From Macropodus opercularis (taxonomy: Eukaryota > Chordata > Actinopteri > Anabantiformes > Osphronemidae), in assembly GCA_030770545.1 (NCBI GenBank), contig JAUCMP010000026.1, positions 1,654,501 through 1,718,500 on the forward strand: a stretch of 64,000 bases of DNA. The letters are read 5' to 3'. Under the pieces are notes generated by a model that saw only the letters and a list, made by a program, of their open reading frames with translations, had not been told where the DNA came from and ran no database searches. Below are positions 24,521 through 36,373 of this stretch, in pieces; the first letter of the stretch is position 1, and each line of letters opens with the position of its first letter. Made by a program: the position numbers and the translations under genes.

Positions 24521-25079
24521 CAGCTTCCAGACTCATTCAGTTTAATCAGCTGCCTTTAACCCTGTTTTTGTCACTTCCTAATCCCTCTGCTGTTATAGAT
24601 TATAAGTACATCTTGACATCTAATACACATCGATGCTCTCTAAGTTAATGGACAGGCTTAGGCAGGAGAGGACAGTGGATGGAGCTTGGATGGCGCTTCA
24701 GTGGATTGGCTATCGTTGGCTCATCCTGTCAGGCAGCAGATAAAGCGAGAGCCGTCCTCCTCTTCCTGTCAGCGGCGGTGACCTCTTGTCTGATCAGCAA
24801 CCTGAACAAAGCCGGGGTTGCGTGTTCACAGTGCAGAACAAGACGGAGTCCAATCTTGATAACCACTACACTGGATGAAAAGCTATCAGGCCGGAGAAGA
24901 ATGCTCCTCCGTGCACCCCAGCCTTCACAGGGTTCAGGGGTTTCCGCCCCCATCAGCGTGGTTTACTTACGGCGTGGACCAGTAGTTCAGCGCTGAAGTG
25001 TGTGCTGGTTCGCTGCTAAACACAGGGGTAAGAGCACAAAACACATAATAGGCTGGCCTCGGCCCCAGCGCCAGAGTCT
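24521..25079 (+). other. putative intron 1, no exon recognised
   Basis: I see nothing specific. The 105-codon frame at 24679-24996 and its opposite-strand shadow lack domains. Confidence 0.4.
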
Positions 25080-25330
25080 GCCAGGGCCGGAGCCGTGATC
25101 GATGATGAGGCGCTGCGGAGGTTTTATTGAGCCTGTAGCGCAATAGCTTGTCTGACAACCACAATGAATGAGACCCTTGGCATCTGGGAGCCCTGTCACC
25201 CCCCCAGCCCCGTTTCCGTTATTACTTATTCGCGTACGGCAATGATGTCGGTTCAATTTCTGCTATCAATTTGCTGACTTGACCGTTAAACTGTGAATTA
25301 TGCAACCGTTTGAGCAGAAGAAAAGACGGA
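25080..25330. promoter_or_regulatory. candidate conserved noncoding element
   Basis: The block carries GTGATCGATGATGAGG, GGTTTTATTGAGC, CCGTTATTACTTATTCGC and GTGAATTATGCAACC, and has evenly mixed composition with no low complexity. These are the kinds of Hox/homeodomain words that cluster in vertebrate enhancers. Functional meaning is inferred only. Confidence 0.3.
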
Positions 25331-26379
25331 GGCTAATCAACCCGACCAGGCCGAGCATATTTCCAGCCGACCTCCTCTCCCTCAAAGATATCTGTGGAGC
25401 ACAGCATATGGAAACACAGGAACCCGCCGTAGCATCTGGCCTTCTCCATTAACCGAGGGGCGAATCCATCCTCCTTTGTGTTTAATGACCACTGTGATAG
25501 CGACCGTGCAGCGTCTGCTCCTGTTTCATCTGAGGGTCACTTTGTGCATCTTAATGGCGTCAACATGCTGTTTTGCATTTTGTGATAAACATGCGCGACC
25601 TCCTCATTTTGAGCTTCGGCTCGTGGCACCTTCGCCGCCGCCTCTGCTCGCGTCGACGGCCCATTCGCTGTGCGGGAAGGTTCAGTGATAAACAGTCCAC
25701 ACTAACTGAAATCATGTCTCTTTCAAACCCTTTTCGCCAGAGTAAACTAATTTTTTAGGAGAAACTCATTTTGACAGATGGCAGGAAACAGCTGCTTGAC
25801 GCTGGGTGTGTCAAACGGCAAATAGAAACTCTTTCCACTCGGCATCGGTTAAATCTGCTGCCAGTCAGTGACAGCTGAATCCCAGGATTCATTTAGATCT
25901 ACTGCCTTTACTGTTTTCCGTCTGATGTGGTTCTGTGTTATAATCCTGTGGGTGTGTGCGGGATACAGATGCCCGTGCTCCAACCTGGAGCTCCTTGGCT
26001 GCTACATCCACTGCTCCCAACCCCATCATTAGAGCCCGTTGAGAGGGTCTAGCATGTTCAGCCACGCTTGACTGGATTATTGCCATTCGTCACGTTCTTC
26101 CCAGGTTCATCCGTTTGTCTGTCTCCCGAGTTGTTAGGAGCCGCTCAGCCTTGTTACGGAGCCCGCTGATCTGTGTCCACAAACCTGTGCAAAGGTGGAG
26201 AGGTGTTAGCGAAGCAGGGCTTTACACAGCTGTCCTGTGAGTGGCCGAAAGCCCAGCCTCCCCCTCACACCGTGGAAACACTCAGTAATGACCATGTAAG
26301 CAAAAGCTGAGCTGAATATACATCAACAAATCAGCAGGTCCTCACTTTGTAAGTCTGTGGTTTCAGAGGCAGATGCTCT
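25331..26379 (+). other. putative intron 1, no exon recognised
   Basis: No exon, repeat or RNA gene is recognised in this stretch. Open frames are short and unremarkable. Confidence 0.4.
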
Positions 26380-26860
26380 GTCCCTTTAATTGACAATATT
26401 GAATTGTATCTGAATCGCTCTGTGTAATGACCCTGAGGTAATGGTGTATGTCTACACTGCTCAGTAAAAGCAATGAGCTGCTAACATTTTTCAGCCCTGT
26501 AATCTCCCACTGTCCTCCACTACCACTTTATTGCATCCAGGTCTGCTGCCTTTAATATCCTGCTTTGTTCAATCAGTGCATTTCACTGCTGCCTGTGCAT
26601 ATTTGTTTCTGGCTCGTGCTGTAATTACCCCTCATGGAATCAGTTTTGCTGGTGATGTTTACAAGACAAAACACTGAGAAGAAAACTTCCCAAGGAGACG
26701 AGGATACATCAGACGCTCTGGGAATTCTTTACAAGATCAGCACCATTACTTATTAATGGAGGATTTCCACTTGATATACGGCCAATGCATGTTAGGAATC
26801 CTCTGCATGTGCATTAAAGAAGCTTGATACCTGAGGAAGCGGTGTTCATTAGACTTTGGT
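26380..26860. promoter_or_regulatory. candidate conserved noncoding element
   Basis: The stretch opens with CCCTTTAATTGACAATATTG and includes GTGTAATGACCCTGAGG, GCTGTAATTACCCCTCATGG and CCATTACTTATTAATGG. Homeodomain core sites are dense and there is no coding frame. The last of these words is an imperfect palindrome around 26742-26760. Enhancer function is inferred from motif content. Confidence 0.35.
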
Positions 26861-28129
26861 GAGCTGGTTAGCTTAGCTCATGGCGCTGTTTTTCAAATGT
26901 TCGTGTCTCTTTGCTCATTAATGAGCCAAAGCTCTCAGCAGCGCAAAGCTCGCCCTTCAGCAGCTCCTGGTCTGAAACAGTGGAGTCAAATGTCAAGCGA
27001 CACAGTTGCAGGAGATGGAAAGCTTTAAAACGCAGAATATATTGTGCAGGCAACTGTAAAGCATTCAGAAAAGAGTGAAGATGTGTAAAGCCCCAGTTTA
27101 TTGTCACGGGGGCCTTTGAGAAATAACCCAGCGGGCTCAGATTCCGAATGCTGCTGTCTGTGGGAAACACAGAGACACACACAGAAGAGGTGGCAGTTTG
27201 AAGAACTGCAATGAAGCGATGAAGAGGGGGAACTGTAAGAAAGCACAAGACTAATTGTTTGTAGCATCAAATCTCCTGCATTACAGCGACTGACCTGCTC
27301 TCGTTCAAACCGAATACGTGCATGAAGGTTTAGACGCTGCCACGTGGCTTCACGGCAGCAGATAGCGACGCGCTGCACCACACCTTGCTCTGGGTCTGCA
27401 ATGCTAAAAGGTAATGGAGTCTGAGGAAGGGAGGAGGAGGGGAGCGAGAGGCAGGCGATGAAAGATTGATCAGGTGGGCCGATGTCTTTTCAAGGTGAGA
27501 TCTCAGCTCCGGGGGAGGGAGAGACCCCGTCCTCACCTTTTCACTTTGTCACTCCATTGGCTTTTCCCCGTCTTGTTCTCTGGGTGTCTGGGAGGGAGAA
27601 GTATCTTAGAGGAGAAGCAGCAGGAAATCTCAGATTAGGGGAGCGAGCTGTTGTCTGTTTCCTCCCCTGGTGGACTGTAGCAGTGCTCTAAAGCTTTCCC
27701 TCAGCAGTCTCAGAAAACATTTGCTCTCGGTGGAATATCTTGGTGAGTGGTTATTTTATTTTCCCCCTGCTTTTTATCTTTTTCCATTCAGAGCGCCGCT
27801 GAGGCTTTCTTCCCCCCAACATTTGTAGATCTCTATTATGACTGTCAGCATCATCAAACACGACAATAACGCCTGTGGGTGTTAATCTTCACCTTCCATC
27901 AAATTTACCGCAGCACCGTTTGATCTTCTCTATCTTTCTTCAGCCCCCCGACGGCTGCTCAGTTAAAACTAAGCCCACGCGTGGTTTGATCCTGCTATGA
28001 CAAAGCCTTTCTGACACTTAAAAAGGCATCTCCCCACCGCCGGGCGCTCGCACGCATCCTAACAGCGAGCAGAGCAGTTAGCAATAAGTGCTAATTTGAC
28101 AAAACCGATTTCCCACTCACTTCCTTTCA
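26861..28129 (+). other. putative intron 1, no exon recognised
   Basis: No exon is recognised. There is a purine-rich patch around 27417-27460 and a pyrimidine-rich patch around 27760-27815. The 126- and 118-codon minus-strand frames at 26868-27381 overlap each other and carry no domain. Confidence 0.4.
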
Positions 28130-28400
28130 AGGGAATTTTTTTCACTTCCTGTTACAAGATGCCAGACGTGAACATCTGCAGCATGTAGCACAACCGCAGT
28201 AGCTTTAAGGAAGTTTTACTTTAATTTACTTTACTTTTGACTCCACTGGCGACTCTGGGAAATGAAGAGCTCTTAATGGCTGCCAAGGTGCCCTTAATCA
28301 AAGCACAAGGAAAATTAGCCTTTGCACAATCTCTTACCCTTGTTAAAAATCTTCTCTGATTTTTCAGTCGGATTCCAGGAATGACTTTAGTTTTACTTTT
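28130..28400. promoter_or_regulatory. candidate conserved noncoding element
   Basis: The core near 28270-28345 reads as a smooth motif-rich run with TTAATGGCTGCC, CCTTAATCAAAGC, AAATTAGCC and TTGCACAATC, resembling TCF/LEF (CTTAATCAAAG) and C/EBP-type words. There is no coding frame. The call is tentative. Confidence 0.3.
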
Positions 28401-28829
28401 CTTCTCTCGTAGCTGCTTCTCTTCACTTTAGTGAGTGATTACTGCTTTTCTCACATTGTCTGGACTTGTTACACCGAACGGCAGAAGTACCTTCAGTAAC
28501 AGTGATACCCGGGACGGTAAGGTCACCAGCAGAGCAAATTAATGCAACAGGATGGATGTTTGGATGATGTTCATGTTATGGACTATCTTAATAATGACAA
28601 GACACGAAACGAGATCAAGCACCAAATGGTTTTACAGCTGTAACAGGAGGCCAACGGCGTCGCTGTGCCGGCCTGGAAGTCATCATGCCGATGTATTTGC
28701 ATTCTTCAACCGCTCGTGCTTTGTTTTAGGGTGAGCATCAGGACACGCACAGTCACCAACACACACACACACATATGTGAACATGCAGCAGCTCTAGAAG
28801 TAGCTGCCAGAAACCATAGTATAGAAACA

Positions 28830-29860
28830 TAGTGTGATGACATTCACACACATTCTGTTCTGGAGCCGTGGTAGAGCTAATGTCACGTTGCCGTGGGACC
28901 TGCTAAATCACCTCTGCACTGAGGTAAGCGAGCATTTCCTTGACCTGCTGGGTTTGGACCTATATTTGGCATCTACGGGTCTTACAGAGCCTGAACGCGA
29001 GTTGTGTCTTTACGTCTGAGCCATTTGCGTCTGCTCGTTTTATCCTGTGCAGACCACCCACTGACCTCGTCCCAGCATCCTGAAACAAAACCTAGAATTA
29101 GTTTAGCCTCCTTTTGACTTGCTTGACAGCTTCTGTGATGTGTTGAGACATGTTGACAACTCCACAATCACATATTCACATGATGCAATCTGCAAAAGGC
29201 AGGAAGCGATGATTGATTGTGTAGCAAGGTGGAAGCGATTTATTTCTTCCCAGTCAAGGGAGAAAGGACTGTATGATCATCTAACATTTAGAAACACGCT
29301 TCACTGGGTTTCATTTGATGCTGATGATGCACAGCTGTACGCCACTGGTGGACCTTCTCTCTGATGTGCTTTGTGCTTTAGTGTCCCACATGGCGTAATC
29401 CAATCCAGGGGTTATGTTTTTTCATTTAAGCGTCCTGGTTGGTGCAATCATGCTTCCTTCAGCTGAAGACATATCTAAAATGAAATCATGCTAAGTGCGA
29501 CAGATCTTCCTCTTCCTGAACTACTGTAATTGTCTTTAGGGATGAGCTGCTCATGTACAGGAAGATTCTACCTCTAGAGTCTTCAGAAGCTCACAGACTC
29601 GACTATTCTTGGCGCAGCCGTCTTCAGATTTTAAGATTTGAAACCTCCTCGCGTTATCGCGGCAGACCAGGCCTTTATCCCTCACGCCTTTTGGGTTTGA
29701 GGTATCCCATGCCAGCTGAGCCACGTGTTCCTGTTGTGGTTTTAGCCACATGATCATTTTGTCTAATGCATTTTAATTCTTTGTCCTTGTGCATTTTAAA
29801 TTGGCTTTTGAGCTTTTCACCATTTATTCTCAATAAATGTTCTCGTCCAACACAACAACC
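28830..29860 (+). mobile_element. degraded L2-type LINE reverse-transcriptase remnant
   Basis: At 29302-29340 the plus strand reads HWVSFDADDAQLY, which matches the form of the L2/CR1-clade reverse transcriptase motif F-x-x-Y-A-D-D-T-Q-L-Y, with the catalytic DD pair kept but Y replaced by D. At 29516-29536 another frame reads LNYCNCL, like the L2 motif LDYCNSL further downstream. The two motifs are out of frame and closer together (about 59 codons) than I expect in an intact element, so frameshift and deletion have occurred. Boundaries are uncertain; the right limit is set at the AT-rich stretch ending with AATAAATG near 29830. It is not functional. Confidence 0.5.
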
Positions 29861-31059
29861 TCTTTTTCCGTCTCTGCTTTCACAGATGTTTACTCATCAG
29901 CTATAACTTCTGTGTCGCGCCCTTTTCTGTGAATCGACCTCTGCGTCCTCTCGCTTTTTCATTTTCCCAGCCTGCTTCTCCCTCTGTCCCTTCACAATGA
30001 GGATATTATTTACAGTGGTTTGATCCCAGCAGTGCTAAGGTGATGAACTTTCTGTGCAGCTGGCTGCCCACCAGTCCTAACCACGCACAGACCCACGTCC
30101 AGTTACGTTCTGACCGGGAGAACGGGGACAAACCGGTAATTAAGTCCGTGCGATCGTTCCCCTTCTCACCTTTACTACCCTCCACGTTATATTTCATTCT
30201 CCCTCTGAGAGACCGTTTATCTGGATCTGAATTGTACCCTTGCTTTTTCCTTCCTCCTAAATCCTTTGCTGGGTTTGTATTTGTGTACAAATACAGGGCG
30301 TCAGCTTTAATCGGGCTAAATCACAGATTCAGTGCCGGTCTGTGCTCTCATCCTCCCTGACTGAAGTGCAGGCTCTTATCACTGACAGGAGAATCTTTTC
30401 AATGTCATCATTACTCTCAACAGCCACTGAGAAGAATTGAGATCTGAGACTCAGCAGTAATCGCCTGCTGCCTTTTAGTTTCACCAAGGTTACAGCTGCA
30501 CCATTAATTGTACTGAAATCGTCATTTGGAATAGTTTGTTTTCCTTACGTTGACCAAGCAGCGCGTTTTGCTCCCTGTCTTGCCATCCTTCTACATTTAG
30601 AGCCGTTCTCAGCTGTTTCTCATTGAGCTGCTTACAGTGTGGGCTGTGCGCTGCAGCAGAACCGGAGCTGTTTCCTTGAGCGATAGTGTGAGATCTGTTT
30701 CTGTGCTTCATTTATGGCCGCCTGCATCGTAGTCGTCTCCTTCGCTCGACTTTGACACCGTGACGGGGTCTCCTGACCTCACCTGTCATCTCTCCCCTGT
30801 AGGCTGCACAGCTCGCAATCGATACTGACACCTCCTGCAGCCGGTCACAAGTGTTCGTGCGGAGACTCGCAGTTAGTTTTACAGCCACTGACGTCCGTGT
30901 GTCCAACAGTCAGAACGTCAACAGGATATTTGTGTGTTTTTCATGAACACTGAGCGATGAATGACTTGGCTGCAAGGCATTAGGGGGAAAGACCCCCCTG
31001 CTCCATACTTACTTGAACCTTGCACATCCAGGTTCACGTCTGCAGCTTGATGATGGGGC
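29861..31059 (+). other. putative intron 1, no exon recognised
   Basis: No exon or repeat is recognised. Short overlapping frames at 30006-30360 on both strands have no domain. Confidence 0.4.
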
Positions 31060-31160
31060 ACGAGCCTGATGCTTTTTCAGTATGACTTGCTGTGACAATC
31101 ATTAGCATATTTGCTCATTAGCATATTTACTTCACAAATTAAGAACGAGAGATGGCACAC
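31060..31160. promoter_or_regulatory. candidate element with tandem ATTAGCATATTT (octamer-like) sites
   Basis: The 12-base word ATTAGCATATTT occurs at 31101-31112 and again, identical, at 31117-31128, start-to-start 16 bases. Each overlaps a POU-type half site (GCAT) and a homeodomain core (ATTA), and the same orientation is kept. The flanks are AT-rich without simple-repeat character. A paired POU/homeodomain binding site is a reasonable inference. Confidence 0.45.
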
Positions 31161-31798
31161 ATGAACCTGCCTTCCTTCTTAATCGTACCTCGAAAGCGCA
31201 CACATGCTTCTCATGCCAACACAAACTCTCCTCTATAATCACACGGAAACCACACTCACATCTCTGCTGTTCTCAAACTATCGCACACTCACATTCACAT
31301 CTCACATTAGAGTCCTCAAGTGTGCTGTTTGATAAATCTTCCCCTTAAGTCTATTATCCATGGAATACTCTGGTGGCACGGAAGACGCCTTTGATGTCTT
31401 CCACCCTCTTCCTGCTTATTCTTCAGTATGAAAACACAGACGACGCTCTGCAACTCAGCTGCCTACTCGCCTCCGATACACAATATTCTGCTTGAAGAGT
31501 TCATTTCCAAGTGCCACATATGCATTTTGGAAATCGTTCCAAAGGATGTTATGTGCTGGTGTAAGAGGAGAAAAAAACACAAATTGTGCTAGTTGTTCGC
31601 TAACAGTCATTTTGTAAGAGTGGGTGTTTTTATTTTCCTCGATCTACTGAGGCAGGAACACACAAGGCTGCAGACGCTCGGCAAGGCCTGGATCACAGTT
31701 AACTTCCTAGAGTTGATGGTCTGAAACTGAAGGACAAACTCTGAGTAACTGCACCGACTACTGTCAGTTATTAGTTGTTGCATTAACCTTTTACGTAG
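31161..31798 (+). other. putative intron 1, no exon recognised
   Basis: I see nothing specific. The stretch 31195-31310 is rich in CACA and TCACA words and may be a decayed CA repeat. Confidence 0.4.
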
Positions 31799-31860
31799 GA
31801 TCTTTGGATCTTTGGGTCTTTGGATCTTTTTTTTTTTGGCATTGGATCTGATCTGATCTT
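31799..31860 (+). repeat. short TCTTTGGA tandem repeat with T-run and GATCT repeat
   Basis: The 8-base unit ATCTTTGG repeats about four times (31799-31826) with one variant unit, followed by an 11-base T run, then GGATCTGATCTGATCTT. It is a small compound simple repeat of no evident function. Confidence 0.85.
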
Positions 31861-32011
31861 GCATCAGCAGCTCCACCCTGAGCCTCCTCTCACACACTCA
31901 GTCTGGCCTGGTGCTGATGTGTCGGTGCGGCTGCTAATGACAAGCAGACTGACGGAGGCCGGCGGTGTCAGACTTTGAAAGCTTTGCTCGACTTTGACCC
32001 ACTGTCCAGTG

Positions 32012-32028
32012 TTTTTTTTTTTTTTTTT
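32012..32028 (+). repeat. poly-T run, 17 bases
   Basis: An uninterrupted T run. It could be the reverse-complemented poly(A) tail of an old retroposed sequence lying on the minus strand, but the flanking sequence shows no retroelement that I recognise. Its length is uncertain because homopolymers are error-prone. Confidence 0.85.
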
Positions 32029-34495
32029 ACACAATCTTCTGTGTAATAGTAGATTATGACATAACAGCCATGCTCTGTAAGTGCTTTTCATTCTGGGGGG
32101 TTGGTTAATACGCAGTGTCATCATCTAACAGCTTGTGCTCTTTGCTCTGTTGGACTCCATTCCAGTGATCTCGCAGATCTCAGCAATTAGGTTCACATAA
32201 ACTGTTACAAGTGAGAGGACTGATGGCCAGAACGACAGCATAACACCATCGTCCCACATGCAGATGGGAGCTCGGCAGATGGGCGACTCATGCAGCTGAG
32301 TGTCTATACCTTTGAAATGCTCATTGATACAGAGTAAACCACATTATGGAAAACAAAGTCGAATCCTAAAGTCTTTTATTGCAAAATTGAGCCTCATTCC
32401 TGGATATTCCTCCAAATATTATTATCTCCAGAGTCATGTCTGTGTAGCTGAGCCATGAAAGGCCTTTGTGAGTTAAAAGTGGTTCTTTCTCTGGCTTCTC
32501 TGCTGACGGAGGACAGTGTATAGATAGAAGCTCCCTACCAACCAGTTTCTGTGTTTAATGGAGGCGACCAGATGCTGGAAAGAGACACTGATATGATGAA
32601 AGCGTTTTCATCACCCAGCACAACAGGAGGGAAACGACGTCACTGGGAATTTAAAGTTTAATGGCATCTTGCTGACGTCCTTTGCGTGGACGAGAGTTCT
32701 TATTTGTCATTTTTGAATAATTGAAGACGCGCCTGTTAGAAAAACCTTTTGTTGTCTTGTAACTGACTCGGAGGCAGTCTAAGCTGCTGAGCCCTCCCAG
32801 CGGCACCGAGTGCATTAAACAATTGCTCTCCCACTGCTGAAACTGTGCGAGTAGCTCAGGCGTGCTGATGTCTTTATGCAGAGTCCGTTGTGTCGTCTCA
32901 TGAAGTGAGAATAAAAGACACCTGAAATACAATTACCTGAAGACTGGGAAGCCATAAAAGACACCAATTAAGTTGAGACATCTGATTATTTGTTGTTCAG
33001 CGGATCCTGTAATTGTCTTTTATTCTGTTATTTTCATTACTGGCTGCTGTGCATGGAGAGTTGAGGCGAGGTTCTGTTCAGCACGCGCGCAAACCCGGGA
33101 TCAAAGCTGTAGTTTGGACCTTAGTGGCACCACGAGCCTCCGAATCGATTCACTCCCCCCTCCCTCTTCATGGGCGAGCTGCAGCTCCACTTCGTCCTTT
33201 ACGCTCGGTCACACTCTGAAATCAAAACAGGTAAAAATGCCAAAACCTAATATTTAGGCAGAAATCCTCATGATGGATGACAGAGTCGGGAATAATAAGC
33301 TCAGCTCTGTTTTGTGTCTTTTCCCTCTAATTCTAATTGCTATTGCTAAAGGAAGACGGCGTCATCTCGATTCATACGACACTGCACATGACATGCTGCA
33401 GAAGGCCACGATCCAAACGTGCAGGCGTGTTGTAGAACAGAGCAGCGTGGTGCACGGTCAGCAATGAAAACTCACAAATGTCTAAACGCTGTGCCAACGT
33501 CCGAAACATCCAACGTGGCGCCAGCAACGTGAAGCACAACTGTGAAATTCACAACATGCAAAACCAGTATATTTTCCAAACTGAACAAGAATATTTAGTG
33601 ATAAAAGTTGAGAACTGTCCCCAATCAGACGCACACACTGTCCACTGTGCTTTGTGACGCATCGTTTCTGCAGCAGCAGCTTATAGAAGCATTTGATCTG
33701 TGGATCAGACCTGCAGCTCAGTGAAAACATCTAGAAAAGTGCTGCTTTTCATGTACATTTCCTCTTCGACTCCCAAGTGCAGTGGGGAGCGAGGACAGTT
33801 CAGAGCCACGGCTCAACGTGACGTTTCAGTCTGAGCCCTGAAAATCATTACATTTTGAATAGAAATCTGTCTCAAAGCTCAGGCTCTCTGTCGTGTAGAG
33901 ATAGCATGTGCACCAGAGAAATGTAAGGATTTACAGTGACACTGCTGAAGGTCGCACACCCAGGGGCATCGACTTGAGGAAGGATCGTGTCCCTCAGGGC
34001 TCACGACACATCCTGCTTTGTCTTGCTCCTGCTAAATGAGTACAAGTGCATGAGGTGGAGCCCGTTCTCCTGGGAAAACCTTTGTCTTTTAGTCCTGTGC
34101 AGATGTCACCGGTGGCAGCTTGGGCCCTTTTCAAAATATACCAGTGTGCAGACATGAGGCGCAACCGAACTGACGAGGCCCTGAGAAGCAGATTGGACAT
34201 CGTCTGGACAGACTGTGCATGCGAATACAGAAACCGGCAGTGAAATGGTACAAAGTCATGCGGAGGACACGTCGTTTTATCCACTGTGACTTTCAGCCAG
34301 TTTTTGTCGACTGGATGAGCTTAAATTCCTGGATCAACAACGTGACAAGGCATCAAAAGAAAGGACCTGAAGGGTCAACACATCCGCGTGGAGCATATGC
34401 TGTAGACAGATAAATGTATCACTGAGGTAACGGCACAGACCTTTTCTTATTATGACACTAGGTATTCAGATAAGAGGTGAGAGAGTATGTGACCC
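32029..34495 (+). other. putative intron 1, no exon recognised
   Basis: No exon, RNA gene or mobile element is recognised. Short open frames only, none with a domain. Confidence 0.4.
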
Positions 34496-34590
34496 ACAGA
34501 CAGACTGATGTACCAAACAGGTAGGCAGGTTTATAGACGAGCAAACAGACAGATGAGCAGGCAGACGAGCAGACAGCAGGACAAACAGCA
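34496..34590 (+). repeat. degenerate GACA/GGCA-type tetranucleotide repeat
   Basis: Interrupted CAGA, GACA, GGCA and GAGCA words recur (for example GCAAACAGACAGATGAGCAG followed by GCAGACGAGCAGACAGCAGG). This looks like a mutationally decayed tetranucleotide microsatellite. Open frames over it have repeated Q, R and T residues and are artefacts. Confidence 0.7.
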
Positions 34591-36329
34591 CCCGATAGAG
34601 CAGCTTGACAGACGCGAAGGCGGACTGAGCGGCGCTGCACACAGACAGGAGGCAGGCTGGGCCTTTCATGGCTCATCCTGCAGAGGATCAGGGGAGGGTA
34701 GCGGCCTCTCAGCAGATGGAATATTTATCACGCCTGGCTCTAGGTTTGCCACCAAGTCACAGCTGAGAAGCAGCGAGACGACCGAGACAGATTTGGGCTG
34801 CGCAACACACAGCGAATGGACTGAGACGCGGCACAGCTTGGGCTTCCTGCGCCCGTGATGGTGATGAAGGCCTTGTCACCAGCCTGTCACTCGCCAGCCG
34901 TGCAGCTAAACCAGCCAGAGACGCCACAAAATGCACCACTAATGAATACACAACAGTGCTCAGTGGCTTAGTGCCTTATGAATACAAGTTGTAGGAACAG
35001 CTAAAGGAGATTTTTTTTAAACAGGAACACACGACCCACTAGGAACCTGTGGGCATTGCTGCCAGACTTGGTGGCTGCCTGTCAGCTCACTTTAGGAATC
35101 CTTCCTACAGAGTTAGTGTTGACAGCTGAGGATTAAACAGAAATGTCAATGTCAACAATGACCCACCGAAGCAGGCAAACGCAAACACAACGTCCCACTA
35201 ATGGTGTGTCAGGATGCGTCCACGCTCACGAGAGAGAAGATCAGAGCACAGAAACGAGAGCTAGGATGCAACATTAGAACGATCACGACGAACACTCGAA
35301 GTGGTGAAGTAGCTGATGATCTGATTTTCAAGTCTTTCAGGTGAGAAGCTCCTGGTCTGTTCAGTCTGTGTCTGTCATAACTGAGCTTGTGTCAGAATGT
35401 AAAGCACAGTGTGAACATGGTTTAGTTCAGTGTTTCCCAACCGGCACATATTTTACATAATTTAAACCACACAGCACCAAACAAAAACGCCACAAAGCCT
35501 ATGAATAATGAAAATCCAGCCTCAGTTTAATTGACAGAGGGACTTGCTTCTTTCTTTAATGGCTCCAGGGCCGAGCGTCTCTTCAGATCACCTTTCAGGC
35601 ATCAGTGTCTGCTTTGTGTGGAGCTGTTTGGCTTTAGATGCGTTCAGTGTTTTGGTAGCTTTCACGGCACAGTAGTGGCCACTGGTTTAGTTATTATTCT
35701 TATTCTTGGGTTCATGTTCAGGCTCATCCACAGGCTCTGGACGCCACTAGTGTGTTGTTGGCTGTCAGGCTTACAGTTATTAGTTCCTATCATTTTCTGT
35801 CTGTTGGCAGTAGAGACAACACATAAAACGTGATGCTATCACCGCCGCTACTCGCCGAACTAAAAGTACGACATGTGCCTCGACAAATATGGAACTTGGA
35901 CAAAATGTACAGGAAGCACTTGAAGATAAGTTTGTGCTGTTTGTTGCCTGGACCACAGTGGATTCTTTTTATAGCTGGATATTTGCAGATTGGTTTGGCA
36001 TCAGAGATTCTGTGTTCACAGGGTCTCACAGTCACTGACAATTCAGTCACAATTGTTGTGAAACAAGATGTGACATTTTCACAAGTAATCTATATTTTCA
36101 CATCAACTGAAGATTTACATTTGAAAGTCGTCGTCACGATGTGAACTTGCAGCGGATGCAGAAGCTGCTTGGTTGCAGGTCCGTCTGCTGAACCTCAGGA
36201 CTGGAGCGCGCTCAGCACACACTTCTCATGTAACGAGTTCTTCCTTCAGAGTCTGCTTTAAACAAAGGACTTTAAGATGAGAAGAGCAGTTTAGCGCGTT
36301 GCTAGAGCTCATCTGCAGCCAGGCAGCGT
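34591..36329 (+). other. putative intron 1, no exon recognised
   Basis: No exon or repeat is recognised. The plus frame 35830-36144 and its minus shadow have no domain. Confidence 0.4.
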
Positions 36330-36373
36330 CTCCTTCCTCTCCCCTCCATCTCCCTTTCTTCTCTTTCCTCCAG
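36330..36373 (+). other. strong polypyrimidine tract with acceptor-like end
   Basis: More than 40 bases of almost pure pyrimidine (CTCCTTCCTCTCCCCTCCAT and on) end in CTCCAGGG, which looks like a splice acceptor, and a GGTGAGG donor-like word follows about 70 bases later. In the phase required by the exon at 14781 the intervening sequence reaches a stop within 17 codons. It may be an unused site, a cryptic or poison exon, or chance. Confidence 0.3.

Noticed and set aside
34496..34590. periodic short repeats that might suggest a CRISPR array
   Set aside because: The units are degenerate tetranucleotides without constant repeats and unique spacers, and the window is eukaryotic.
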